From NCBI GenBank assembly GCA_007279905.1, contig QYPH01000029.1, positions 1 through 58,925 of the forward strand: a DNA stretch of 58,925 nucleotides, given 5' to 3'. The notes beneath the pieces were generated by a model that was not told the DNA's origin, searched no databases, and worked only from the letters and a program-made list of their open reading frames with translations. Position numbers and translations under genes: made by a program. Below are positions 9,060 through 17,784 of this stretch, piece by piece. Source of the stretch: Actinomycetota bacterium (GTDB taxonomy: Bacteria; Actinomycetota; Acidimicrobiia; Acidimicrobiales; Ilumatobacteraceae). Each line of letters starts with the position of its first letter. Within the stretch, counting starts at the first letter, position 1.

Positions 9060-10831
9060 GAGTCACCCTCGTTGCGGTCGTGCTCAAAAGACTGCATCAG
9101 AGTGCGATAATTGTCATTAATCAACATCAGTGCGCTGTGCGCACCATGATCGGTGATTTTCCCATCTTCGATAAAGAGAACCTCATCGGCCAAAGCAATC
9201 GTCGATGGTCGAGACGCCACAACTACCGTTGTGACACTTTGTGAGGAGTTACGAAGACGTTCAATGACGACAGATTCGGTAACGGTGTCTAGCGCAGAAG
9301 TGGTGTCATCTAACAATAAGACGTGTGCGCCTTGGGCAATTGCCCGAGCAAGCGAGATCCGTTGCCGTTGACCCCCACTCAGACTAATTCCGCGCTCACC
9401 GATGATTGTCTGAGTGCCGTCTACAAGCTCGGCGACGAAACTGTCAGAAGCCGACAAGTACAGAGCCTCTGCTATCGCTTCTTCGGACAATTGTCGACCT
9501 AAACATATGTTGTATTCAATTGTTCCTGAGAACAAGAATGGTTCTTGAAACACAATCGATGCATGTTTTCCCTGCACTGCAACTCGGCCTGTTGACGGTT
9601 GCAGTAGGCCAGCCATGATTGCAAGCAATGTTGATTTTCCAGAACCAGTGGCTCCAACAATTACAACGGTTTTACCAGACCCGATACGACACGAAACTGA
9701 ATCAAGTACCCTCGCCGAACTCGTATCGAACGAAAACGAAACGTTCTCAAGTGCTATTCCCACGCCGTTCGGTGTATCAATGATCAGCAATGAAGGATCA
9801 GAAACAACTGGTTCATCCAAGATTTCTCGTACTCGCTTGTATCCACTCGCAGAATGCGGCACCGAACTCAGAACGTATCCGATTATTCGCAGCGGAAAAA
9901 TAAGCAACGTAAAAAGATAGATAAAACTCGTGAGCTCTCCAACCGTCATGTCTTTAGACTCGATGCGCATTGCGCCGACTACCAGAAGCAAAATATTGAC
10001 CAACGATGGAACGCCATCAAGTAATGCTTCAAAGGTGGAACGCGCTGTTACTGCTCGAACTCGCGCGTCTTTTAGTCGTGTCGAGATCAATGACAGACGC
10101 TGCGTCTCGCGGTCTTCGGCACCGAAAGCCTTGACGACCATCACGCCGTCGAAACTCTCGTGCACAGCAGATGACAATGCGCCCAATTCGTGTTGTGCGG
10201 TGTCATAGTGCTGATCGATTCTTCGCTGATAGCCAACATTGAGCAACAACAAAACTGGAATAACTGATATCGCAATCAAGCCAAGAGGTATATCGATAAC
10301 GATGAGCCAGCCACCAGTAAGAAACACGAGCAGAACAACTGACGTGCTAAATGGCAAAGGCCCCAGCACTTCTGCTGCTGCGTCAGAATCGACGCCCACT
10401 CGTGCAACCAAATCCCCTGTCATGCGCTTTTTGTGCCAAATCGAAGGTTGGCTCATAATTTGTCTGACAAGCAGCATTGTCAGTGACTCCACTGTTCTCC
10501 AATTACTTATTCCTGCAAAACTGCGTCTCACCACAACGCCAAACGCTCGCAACACGCCGATACCGATGACAATTATTGCTCCGGTGAGATATACACCCCC
10601 GTCAATGTGACCAGCTTCAAAACGCGGCAAAATAACTCTGTCAACCAAAAATGCAACACCGAAGCTAGATGCAACAGTGCACACTGCATACAACGATGCC
10701 CCGGCGACAGCAATCGCAAATAAACGCGGGTGAAACTTCAGTAAGTCGCGAACAAGACGTACTCCGGTACGTAGTCGACTTTGTTCTCGAGCTTCCTCAA
10801 CAACATCAGGTGCCTCCGTGTTCACACTCAT
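9056..10831 (-). CDS. ABC exporter half-transporter with a degenerate NBD
   Basis: First gene of the heterodimeric exporter, 591 residues from the ATG at 10831; an in-frame TTG two codons further up is less likely. Six membrane segments precede the NBD. Walker A is GATGSGKST and the signature LSGGQRQR is canonical, but Walker B reads LLLDDTTS (Asp in place of the catalytic Glu) and the H-loop reads VASRPS (Ser in place of His). These are the classic losses of the non-catalytic subunit. Its intact LSGGQ would complete the active site built on the Walker motifs of the partner. A palindrome lies 12 bases before the start. The unit probably continues through the lipoprotein and phosphatase genes. 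Confidence 0.88.
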   Translation of the reverse strand: MSVNTEAPDVVEEAREQSRLRTGVRLVRDLLKFHPRLFAIAVAGASLYAVCTVASSFGVAFLVDRVILPRFEAGHIDGGVYLTGAIIVIGIGVLRAFGVVVRRSFAGISNWRTVESLTMLLVRQIMSQPSIWHKKRMTGDLVARVGVDSDAAAEVLGPLPFSTSVVLLVFLTGGWLIVIDIPLGLIAISVIPVLLLLNVGYQRRIDQHYDTAQHELGALSSAVHESFDGVMVVKAFGAEDRETQRLSLISTRLKDARVRAVTARSTFEALLDGVPSLVNILLLVVGAMRIESKDMTVGELTSFIYLFTLLIFPLRIIGYVLSSVPHSASGYKRVREILDEPVVSDPSLLIIDTPNGVGIALENVSFSFDTSSARVLDSVSCRIGSGKTVVIVGATGSGKSTLLAIMAGLLQPSTGRVAVQGKHASIVFQEPFLFSGTIEYNICLGRQLSEEAIAEALYLSASDSFVAELVDGTQTIIGERGISLSGGQRQRISLARAIAQGAHVLLLDDTTSALDTVTESVVIERLRNSSQSVTTVVVASRPSTIALADEVLFIEDGKITDHGAHSALMLINDNYRTLMQSFEHDRNEGDS

Positions 10832-10842
10832 GATCAAATAAT

Positions 10843-10856
10843 GTTACAATTGTGAC
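10843..10856. promoter_or_regulatory. 14-bp near-palindrome upstream of the ABC exporter, possible operator
   Basis: The sequence GTTACAATTGTGAC is symmetric around a perfect 8-bp core ACAATTGT, with one mismatched pair in the outer part. It lies 12 bases before the exporter ATG and within the 109-base divergent region shared with the small membrane protein gene. TetR- or MarR-type sites look like this, but no such regulator gene is nearby. Confidence 0.3.
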
Positions 10857-10940
10857 TCATCGCACAACGGTTTTATTGAGATAACAACACGACCCAGCCT
10901 CTACGCTCAGAGCACACTTTGACTACTCGAAAGAACCATC

Positions 10941-11456
10941 ATGAAACGATTTGCATTGACATCAACACTGCTGGTGCTGTTTGCCTTCATCGGCGCAATG
11001 TGGGTGTACGCATGGTTTTTCGCTTCTAAAGAAGTTGTCAACGAGATTGCCGATCGCGCGTGGACTGAGCGTGCAGAATTGATCTGCAAGGATGCCGCCA
11101 ACGAGAGAATCGCTCTGGCCGACTTTCGGCCACTCATTGATGCCGGTGCAGATGCATTGTTTGAGCGAGCCAGAATCGTCGACATTGCAACCGACACTCT
11201 TGACCACATGCTGATCAAGCTTGAGGCTACGAAGCCCACGGATGCAAAGGGTCAAGCGATCATCCCGCTGTGGATCAGCGACTATCGTGCATACATTGTT
11301 GACCGACGTACGTATGCAGACCAACTTCGACTCGGGACAAATGTTCCGTTTGGTGAGTCAATCGTGATGGGAATTCCATTGAGCGAGAAACTCTCTACAT
11401 TTGCTGCAGATAATTTTATGAAGTCGTGCAAGCCACCAATGGATTTGTCTATTTAG
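10941..11456 (+). CDS. Hypothetical membrane-anchored protein
   Basis: No family recognised. The 171-residue product has one N-terminal membrane segment (about residues 6-28, preceded by MKR), so it is probably an inner-membrane protein with most of its length outside. The rest is mixed helix with the pattern AELICKDAANERIALADFRPL and a later TYADQLRLG; two Cys (near residues 50 and 164) could pair. The start ATG is preceded by GAAAG. It diverges from the ABC exporter and its last 8 bases overlap the end of the convergent acetyltransferase gene. Confidence 0.65.
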   Translation: MKRFALTSTLLVLFAFIGAMWVYAWFFASKEVVNEIADRAWTERAELICKDAANERIALADFRPLIDAGADALFERARIVDIATDTLDHMLIKLEATKPTDAKGQAIIPLWISDYRAYIVDRRTYADQLRLGTNVPFGESIVMGIPLSEKLSTFAADNFMKSCKPPMDLSI

Positions 11457-12078
11457 TCTGCCAGTAGCCCTCTGGCGAATATTGCTTGATCACTCGAGCG
11501 GGTGAACCAACCGCAACACAGAAATCTGGCAAATGACCAGTCACCACAGAGTTTGCACCAACAACAACGTGTTTACCAATTTGCGATCCCGGCAGCACTA
11601 CAACGCCAGCACCCAGCCAAGAACCATCGCCTATCGAAACCGGACGTTCAGCCTGAGTCTGTTGTGAAATCGGAATATTCACATTTTCGTATCCATGGTT
11701 TTGGTCAGTGATGTACACATGATGACCAGTCCAAACATCGTTACCAATGTCGATCGAAAGATGTCCAACGATGCCACTACCCCGTCCTATGAGGCAACGA
11801 TCGCCGATGCGAACCACAGGATCAGTCAGACACACTTGGCCTGGCACCATTCCCGCCGACAACGCCACATTCGAACCAATCATGGTTTCATTACCGATAT
11901 GGATGTATCGCTCGCCAAATATGGTGGTCTGTGGAAAACAAATAATGCTTCCGTTTCCAAACTTTCCGAACCGCTTACCTTTGTTCGTATCAGGGCCAAT
12001 CGCGCCGTACATGCCCATTACATCCCACAACCGAGTTGTGCCACTCTCGAGGAAGCGATGAATTAGTCGACCAAACAT
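11449..12078 (-). CDS. Acyltransferase with left-handed beta-helix (hexapeptide repeat)
   Basis: A 209-residue protein of the LbH/maltose O-acetyltransferase superfamily, which moves acetyl from acetyl-CoA to sugars or small acceptors. Hexapeptide turns are seen from about residue 45 (RYIHIGNETMIGSNVALSAG, VVRIGDRCLIGRGSGIVG, IDIGNDVWTGHHVYI) and again at RPVSIGDGSWLGAGVVVLPG and IGKHVVVGANSVVTG. The His in VWTGHHVYITDQNHGY is the likely catalytic region. The ATG at 12078 lies only 31 bases from the divergent carboxylesterase start, and the 3' end overlaps the small membrane protein gene by 8 bases. The acceptor is unknown. Confidence 0.85.
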   Translation of the reverse strand: MFGRLIHRFLESGTTRLWDVMGMYGAIGPDTNKGKRFGKFGNGSIICFPQTTIFGERYIHIGNETMIGSNVALSAGMVPGQVCLTDPVVRIGDRCLIGRGSGIVGHLSIDIGNDVWTGHHVYITDQNHGYENVNIPISQQTQAERPVSIGDGSWLGAGVVVLPGSQIGKHVVVGANSVVTGHLPDFCVAVGSPARVIKQYSPEGYWQTK

Positions 12079-12109
12079 GCCCTCAAAATCTAATCGCTAT
12101 CCTGATTCG

Positions 12110-13540
12110 ATGACACTGGTCAGCACCCCATGTGGAGAGATTCGCGGAACCAAATCAAGCGCAGGGGTTTGCGTGTATCAAGGCATTCGCTTTGCGTCAG
12201 CAGAAAGATTCAGAGCACCAACTGTTGTAACGAGCTGGACGGGCATCTACGAAGCGAACCTGATCGGGCCAGAGTGTCCTCAAACCGAGAGCCAATTGAG
12301 ATCTCTCCTCAATGCCGACAATTCGGGTCAGAACGAAGATTGCCTCTTTCTCAACATCACAGTTCCAAGTGCTTCTACCTCACTGAGTCCTGTTTACGTC
12401 TGGATTCACGGAGGCGGATTCACCAACATCACACCCCCACTGTCGTGGAATGATTCGCAACAACTCTCACTCGACGGCGACGCAATTGTTGTCACGATCA
12501 GTTACCGATTGGGTGCTTTTGGTTTTCTTGGCAATCTCAATCTAGGAATTCTCGATCAAATCGCTGCATTGCAATGGATTCAAAGCAACATTGAATCCTT
12601 CGGAGGAAACCCAAACAACGTAACAATCTTCGGTCAATCGGCTGGCGGTTGCAGTGTCATCGCCTTGATGTCCTCACCACTATCAACCAACCTCTTTGCG
12701 CATGCTTGGGCAATGAGCCCATCGCTCGGCCAATTGCGTACGAAGGAATTTGCGGCACAAGCGCTAGAGCTTTTTCTCAAAGCGGCAGATGTATCAGACA
12801 TCTCACATCTCGAGACATTCACAACACAAGAAATCCTTCAGGCACAAGACACGATGCTGCTCGACATAGCCAATTGGAACCAAGGTTTTTCGCCAACCGC
12901 AGATGGAACGATTTTGCCACTTGACATTGTGAGCGCTGCTGGCGCGAACCCTGTCGACCTCGTGATCGGTACCACTCGAGACGAGTCACGAATCTTTAAC
13001 TTGCTCAATCCAGCATTGAACAATCTTGATCAAGATCAAGCCATCGCAGTACTGCGAGCAAATCATCCGCTTCGTGCAGACGCGATATGGTCGCTATACA
13101 ACACGTGCTATCCCGCTTACACACCAACACAGATAGTTGCGGCTGTCGACACCGACACCCATTTCAAACTGCACATGTGGAAGATGCTCAAATCAAGGCC
13201 AGCGACACTCACCAACACATGGTCGTACATGTTTTCGTGGGCTTCACCGATTTTTGATGGAGCATTAGGGGCTAGCCACGGCATCGACATTCCCTTCATC
13301 TTAAATAACACATCGCTTCCACAAGTTCACGTGTACACCAGCAACGATCCGTCAAATGGTGTGCTGGGGACAGAGATGTCTAGAGATCTCTTGAATCTTG
13401 GATTGATGGGTGACCCAAGTTGGCAGCCGTACGATCAGTCCAAACGCGCCACTAAAATATTTGATATGCCGTGCACGATGTCTCATTCGCAAGTGCAGTC
13501 CCCCGACAATCTCGTCTATGACTTTTGGATGAACTCATGA
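12110..13540 (+). CDS. Type B carboxylesterase/lipase family protein
   Basis: Alpha/beta-hydrolase of the COesterase family, about 476 residues. The ATG at 12110 puts the usual opening strand (TLVSTPCGEIRGT) at the N-terminus; an ATG at 12077 is possible but would overlap the divergent gene. Seen motifs are EDCLFLNITVP, the oxyanion loop WIHGGGF, the nucleophile elbow FGQSAGG, the acid region TTRDESR and the catalytic His in ASHGIDIPF. Tail-coupled to panB by an ATGA overlap. No signal peptide, so a cytoplasmic esterase is likely. Why it leads a pantothenate operon is not known. Confidence 0.87.
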   Translation: MTLVSTPCGEIRGTKSSAGVCVYQGIRFASAERFRAPTVVTSWTGIYEANLIGPECPQTESQLRSLLNADNSGQNEDCLFLNITVPSASTSLSPVYVWIHGGGFTNITPPLSWNDSQQLSLDGDAIVVTISYRLGAFGFLGNLNLGILDQIAALQWIQSNIESFGGNPNNVTIFGQSAGGCSVIALMSSPLSTNLFAHAWAMSPSLGQLRTKEFAAQALELFLKAADVSDISHLETFTTQEILQAQDTMLLDIANWNQGFSPTADGTILPLDIVSAAGANPVDLVIGTTRDESRIFNLLNPALNNLDQDQAIAVLRANHPLRADAIWSLYNTCYPAYTPTQIVAAVDTDTHFKLHMWKMLKSRPATLTNTWSYMFSWASPIFDGALGASHGIDIPFILNNTSLPQVHVYTSNDPSNGVLGTEMSRDLLNLGLMGDPSWQPYDQSKRATKIFDMPCTMSHSQVQSPDNLVYDFWMNS

Positions 13541-14370
13541 TCCGACAACGGGTGACGGTGCCATCGATCCTGGAACGCAAGTCGCTACACAACACAGCGC
13601 AACATGCAGCGCAGCGGATCACGATGATCACTGCTTACGATGCAACCTTTGCTTCAATTGTCGACGAGTCGGGAGTGGACATCATTCTCGTTGGTGATTC
13701 TGTTGGTTCGGTGGTGCAAGGTGTAGCCACCACAATCCCCGTGACACTCGAGGAAATGGAATACCACGTACGGCTCGTGTCTCGCGCAAACCCGCGGGCT
13801 CTATTAGTTGGTGACTTACCTTTTGGTTCGTACCAAGTCAATTCGGAGCAAGGCGTGCGCAGCGCCATTCGTCTGATCAAGGCTGGCGCTTCAGCCGTCA
13901 AGCTTGAGGGTGGCGTCAACATGTTTGACACCATCTCGGCAATCAGTCGCGTCGACATTCCTGTCATGGGACACATTGGCCTTACTCCACAGAGCTACCA
14001 CCGTATGGGTGGTCACCGCGTGCAAGGACGTGCCGACAATCGCGACGCCGGTGGTCGCGAGCGACTCTTCGAAGACGCACACTCTGTTGAGCAAGCCGGA
14101 GCGTTTGCAGTTGTGCTGGAAGGCATCCCCCGTCAGCTCGCTCAAGAGATCACGCAGAAGGTTTCGATACCAACCATCGGTATTGGTGCCGGACCTGATT
14201 GCGATGGACAAGTGTTGGTGCTGCACGACATTCTTGGGCTCACCACTCACGAACTAAAATTCACCAAGCAATTTGCAGACATTCGCACAGCCAGTATCGA
14301 TGCTTGCACGGCTTTTGTTCAAGAAGTCCGCAGTGGACAGTGGCCTGATGACGCTCATTCATTCCACTAG
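13537..14370 (+). CDS. panB: 3-methyl-2-oxobutanoate hydroxymethyltransferase
   Basis: First committed step of pantothenate synthesis: transfer of a hydroxymethyl group from methylene-tetrahydrofolate to 2-oxoisovalerate, giving ketopantoate. The 277-residue length is normal. The ATG at 13537 overlaps the esterase stop (ATGA), preferred over an ATG four codons upstream. Motifs are MITAYDATFA, metal-binding LVGDSVG and GDLPFGSYQ, KLEGG, GHIGLTPQSYH, the catalytic Glu in VLEGIP, and GIGAGPDCDGQVLVLHD near the end. panC begins inside its last 23 bases. panE and panD are not in the window. Confidence 0.96.
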   Translation: MIRQRVTVPSILERKSLHNTAQHAAQRITMITAYDATFASIVDESGVDIILVGDSVGSVVQGVATTIPVTLEEMEYHVRLVSRANPRALLVGDLPFGSYQVNSEQGVRSAIRLIKAGASAVKLEGGVNMFDTISAISRVDIPVMGHIGLTPQSYHRMGGHRVQGRADNRDAGGRERLFEDAHSVEQAGAFAVVLEGIPRQLAQEITQKVSIPTIGIGAGPDCDGQVLVLHDILGLTTHELKFTKQFADIRTASIDACTAFVQEVRSGQWPDDAHSFH

Positions 14371-15181
14371 CGAGTTCGATGCTTGGCGAAAGAACGTTGC
14401 CAATCAAACTGTTGCATTTGTTCCCACAATGGGTGCACTGCATAGAGGGCATCATTCACTGATCGCTCAAGCCGCAAAAGAATGCGACCTGGTAGTCGTA
14501 TCAATTTTTGTTAATGCCCTTCAGTTTGGCGATGCGAACGACTACATCAAGTATCCGCGCGACGAGCAGTCCGACTACCAAGCCAGTGTTTCCACCGGAG
14601 CAAACATCGTTTTTGCGCCTCAGCAGCAGGACGTATTTCCAGCCGACTTTGATTGCTACTTAACACCGTCATCTCTAGCAAACGACTTCGAAGGCAAGCA
14701 CAGACCGGGTCATTTTGCAGGCGTGGTAACCGTTGTTCATCGTCTTTTCGAAATCGTGCAACCCGATGTTGCGATTTTCGGAACAAAGGATTACCAGCAA
14801 GTTGCAGTCATTCGAGACATGTGCGGTGAGTTGCATCCAACTATTCGCATTGTTTCTTTTGAAACTGTTCGCGACTCGGATGGTCTCGCGCTCTCTAGTC
14901 GTAACGCGCGATTGAACACAGCCTCAAGACTTCAAGCCCAGATCATCCCGCGCGCACTGCAAGCAATTGCCAATTTGCATGCACAAGGCCAGAATCACTC
15001 ACACGTGCTCATAAATGAAGCTCTCAAGATTCTTGGCTCAGAACCGAGCATGCACGTGGAGTACTTGGAGATTGTGCAGAAAGACACGCTCGAACCTGTA
15101 GATGAAGCCCGAAACGCGGTGCTGCTCTTTGCGGGCGTGCTCGATGGCGTACGACTTATCGACAACCTTTTCCTGCAATAG
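14348..15181 (+). CDS. panC: Pantoate--beta-alanine ligase (pantothenate synthetase)
   Basis: ATP-dependent joining of pantoate and beta-alanine to make pantothenate. The ATG at 14348 gives 277 residues and starts directly before the Rossmann-like fold; the reading frame is open further up but only inside panB. Signatures are PTMGALHRGHHSLI with the nucleotidyl-transferase HxGH, FVNALQFG, FGTKDYQQVAVI and the GLALSSRNARL loop. The 23-base overlap with panB implies coupled translation. It ends 31 bases from a convergent ProA-like gene. Confidence 0.96.
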   Translation: MTLIHSTSEFDAWRKNVANQTVAFVPTMGALHRGHHSLIAQAAKECDLVVVSIFVNALQFGDANDYIKYPRDEQSDYQASVSTGANIVFAPQQQDVFPADFDCYLTPSSLANDFEGKHRPGHFAGVVTVVHRLFEIVQPDVAIFGTKDYQQVAVIRDMCGELHPTIRIVSFETVRDSDGLALSSRNARLNTASRLQAQIIPRALQAIANLHAQGQNHSHVLINEALKILGSEPSMHVEYLEIVQKDTLEPVDEARNAVLLFAGVLDGVRLIDNLFLQ

Positions 15182-15185
15182 TTCG

Positions 15186-15208
15186 AGCGATCAAGCGATC
15201 AAGCGATC
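15186..15208. repeat. Short tandem repeat of AGCGATCA between convergent genes
   Basis: Two full copies of AGCGATCA plus a third copy cut after seven bases fill most of the 31-base gap between the panC stop and the ProA-like gene stop. It is probably a slippage product. No hairpin terminator is visible in the gap. Confidence 0.6.
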
Positions 15209-15212
15209 TTGG

Positions 15213-16658
15213 CTAACGATGCAGATCGGCATCGCGCTGCAACGCTCGATATCGCACGCTAAACACCGAGTCTCCTGACAAAATGCCACCGCGACCGAAC
15301 GTTCGACCGTTCTGCCAGTTAGACAGACCCAATTCAGGTTTGTTCAGAGCAAATTGCCCGTCCACCCAGCGCGTCATTCCGTTGCTCACAAATGGTGCGT
15401 TGGTTTTGCGCCAGACCATTTCTAACTCGGATTCGTTGTCTGAAATGATGGAAACAATAAAGTTCGGTGCATGCTGATTGAATAGCACAATTGCTTCGTC
15501 AACATCGTCCACAATGACCAAAGAGCACTCTGGCGTATTCTCCCACTCCCATTCAGTAGCAAGTTCATCTACCGAAAGATTGCGCACCTTCACTAGTTCG
15601 CTCTGATCGGCCATCAATTCTTGGGATGCTAAATCTGCATGAATAACCGCCTGTGCGTTTCGCAGCACTGCGGCTTGCATCATGGCGTCAACAAAGAGCG
15701 GCACCAACTCAACTGCTCGTGAGCGCACAAGGCAACACACATTGAGCGTGTTACAAACCTTGCGATCCAGCGAGTTCAATACAACTTTTGCAAACCATTG
15801 AGCATCGGCATGCTCTCCAGCAATCATCCATGCCCCGCCTGTGCCATGGAGGCTGACCGCGATACCGAATTGGCGAGCAACAGCACCCAGTTGCGATACT
15901 GCCTCGCCACTTCCCCGCGCAATGGCTAGTGAAACACGCTTGTCAGAAAAGAGAGCCCAGCCACTTGCGTGAGATCTTGACTCAACAAGACTTATGGCAC
16001 CAAGTGGCAGACCACACGATTCGAGCGCTGGCACTACTGCGAGATTCATGATGGCCTGTGCAGTGCCAAGAGCATCGCTACCGATGCGAAACACACACGT
16101 GTTGCCAGACCTCAACACTCCTGTCGCATCTGCAAACACATTTGGCCGTCCTTCAAAAACAAACGCAACAACGCCCAATGAAGATTTAGTCGCCGAGACC
16201 GACCAGCCTTGGTGATCAATCGATTCCATCTCTGATCCGTCGACATGAGGAGTACCGCCCCATGTATGAAGCGCCGAGATCATGTCACTGCGCATTGCAT
16301 CGGTCAGTATCAAGCGCGTGGTTGAGCGACTGCGCTGCATCGCAGATGCAACATCGTCTTCATTGCAAGATTTGATTTTGGCAAAGATTGCATCGTCTTC
16401 GAGTTTGTGTGCGAATGTATGAAAAAACTGAGAGATTTGCTCGCTCGAAACGCTCTTCAAGAGATCAAAAGCTAAAACACTCTGAGAGACAGCCTGAGTT
16501 GCCACGAGCAGATCGGCTTGTGGAACATGCAAGAGATGGCCTCCACTGAGGCCGATGATCAGGTCTCCTTCTCGATACTGATCAGCGATCCTTAAACCAA
16601 CCGGATGCGGTACACCATCAATGAGAATGATGTCCGTTGCTTGAAGCGTGTGGTTCAT
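15213..16658 (-). CDS. ProA-like aldehyde dehydrogenase (glutamate-5-semialdehyde dehydrogenase family, divergent)
   Basis: Member of the ProA branch of the aldehyde dehydrogenase superfamily, 481 residues against about 415-420 for ordinary ProA. The core keeps VAFVFEGRPNVFADATGVLRSGN (shown here by its parts EGRPNVFADA and RSGNTCVFR), the catalytic Cys in RKVCNTLN, and NAPFVSNGMTRW near the end. The usual ProA ending (HARGPMGLxxLT) is replaced by ELGLSNWQNGRTFGRGG. An extra N-terminal stretch of roughly 60 residues (IDGVPHPVGLRIADQYREG) is unexplained. It is coupled by ATGA to the Gfo/Idh/MocA gene, with no proB nearby. It may be the proline enzyme or a paralogue acting on another acyl-phosphate. 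Confidence 0.65.
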   Translation of the reverse strand: MNHTLQATDIILIDGVPHPVGLRIADQYREGDLIIGLSGGHLLHVPQADLLVATQAVSQSVLAFDLLKSVSSEQISQFFHTFAHKLEDDAIFAKIKSCNEDDVASAMQRSRSTTRLILTDAMRSDMISALHTWGGTPHVDGSEMESIDHQGWSVSATKSSLGVVAFVFEGRPNVFADATGVLRSGNTCVFRIGSDALGTAQAIMNLAVVPALESCGLPLGAISLVESRSHASGWALFSDKRVSLAIARGSGEAVSQLGAVARQFGIAVSLHGTGGAWMIAGEHADAQWFAKVVLNSLDRKVCNTLNVCCLVRSRAVELVPLFVDAMMQAAVLRNAQAVIHADLASQELMADQSELVKVRNLSVDELATEWEWENTPECSLVIVDDVDEAIVLFNQHAPNFIVSIISDNESELEMVWRKTNAPFVSNGMTRWVDGQFALNKPELGLSNWQNGRTFGRGGILSGDSVFSVRYRALQRDADLHR

Positions 16659-17752
16659 TCGAGCACCTCTGAGATCAAAACGAGTCGACTTTGTTCGATA
16701 GACAAATGAGCAGCCTGTCCAATTGCAACCGAGATCAAACCTTCACGCAGCCCAACTTCGGCTTTTTGCCTATTACGAATTGCAGCCTGCATGAAGCGAT
16801 GTTCCTTGAATGACGCACCGTGATGAAATCCTTGCACCACATCCTCTTCCAATTCGATTGGAAAATCTTGAAACGTCCCGTAACCGTTCTTTCGTTTGCC
16901 GATTCTGACAATTGATTCGGAAATCATCGCTTCAATCTTTCCCTTGTCGCCAACAACACAGATCTCTTGCTCGTTCTTTGAGGCTTCAGCAAACATGCAA
17001 AGATCCAGCATGCCGCGCACTCCATTTTCAAAATTGACAATGACATAAGCGTTATCTAAAATGTCTGGAGTACGGCCACCGTAATTTTCGGACAGATGAT
17101 TGACATCTTGTGATCCGCTAGCCATCACCGACACTGGCGAGCTGTTGGCCAAAATGCACATCAGGTCAAAAAAGTGACAGCACTTCTCCACCAACGTGCC
17201 GCCCGTATTTGCATTGAAACGATTCCAGTCATCCACCTTTTCTAAGAATGGGTAGCGATGCTCCCTGATAGAAACCATTTGTACGTTTCCAATAGTGCCT
17301 TTGTCGATCTCTTGTTTTACGCGCGCCGTCGGTGCCATATATCGATACTCGAGGCCTACCCAAACGACCCGATCTTCAACTGTGGTAGCAGCCTCTATTT
17401 GTTCCAATTCCAGACACTCGGCGACGGTGATGCACAGAGGTTTCTCAATCAAGATGTGTTTTCCACTCTTCAGAACATCCTTCGCAATGTGAAAATGCGT
17501 GTGATTTGGTGTTGCGATCACCACCACATCGGCCTGACAGTGATTGAGCATCTCGACGTGATTTGCAAAATACCGAACACCTTCCATGCGATTTAATGCA
17601 CGCCGTGCCTTTTCGAGGCTTGGGGTATGCGGATCACACACCGCAACGATCTGTACTTCTGGCATCTCTACCAAGTTACGGATGTGCTCTAAGCCCATCA
17701 TTCCGCTACCGATGATTGCGTACTTCAATACTCGAGCATCTGCAATCGGCAT
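16655..17752 (-). CDS. Gfo/Idh/MocA family NAD(P)-dependent oxidoreductase
   Basis: A 365-residue dehydrogenase of the family that acts on sugars, inositols and related cyclic substrates. The Rossmann motif is IIGSGMMGLEH (about residues 12-22), followed by VAVCDPHTPS and the family signature LIEKPLCITVAEC with the catalytic-region Lys. The C-terminal domain carries GGTLVEKCCHFFDLM with the conserved His. Substrate is not predictable. Its stop overlaps the ATG of the ProA-like gene, so the two are made together, and it diverges from the MBL-fold gene with a 32-base gap. Confidence 0.85.
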   Translation of the reverse strand: MPIADARVLKYAIIGSGMMGLEHIRNLVEMPEVQIVAVCDPHTPSLEKARRALNRMEGVRYFANHVEMLNHCQADVVVIATPNHTHFHIAKDVLKSGKHILIEKPLCITVAECLELEQIEAATTVEDRVVWVGLEYRYMAPTARVKQEIDKGTIGNVQMVSIREHRYPFLEKVDDWNRFNANTGGTLVEKCCHFFDLMCILANSSPVSVMASGSQDVNHLSENYGGRTPDILDNAYVIVNFENGVRGMLDLCMFAEASKNEQEICVVGDKGKIEAMISESIVRIGKRKNGYGTFQDFPIELEEDVVQGFHHGASFKEHRFMQAAIRNRQKAEVGLREGLISVAIGQAAHLSIEQSRLVLISEVLE

Positions 17753-17784
17753 GCATGTAATCGTAGAACGCTAATCTTGCAAAT

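Noticed and set aside
15293-15310. SOS-box-like palindrome CGAACGTTCG
   Set aside because: It lies inside the 3' coding part of the ProA-like gene, far from any start, and lacks the four-base spacer of the actinobacterial LexA site.
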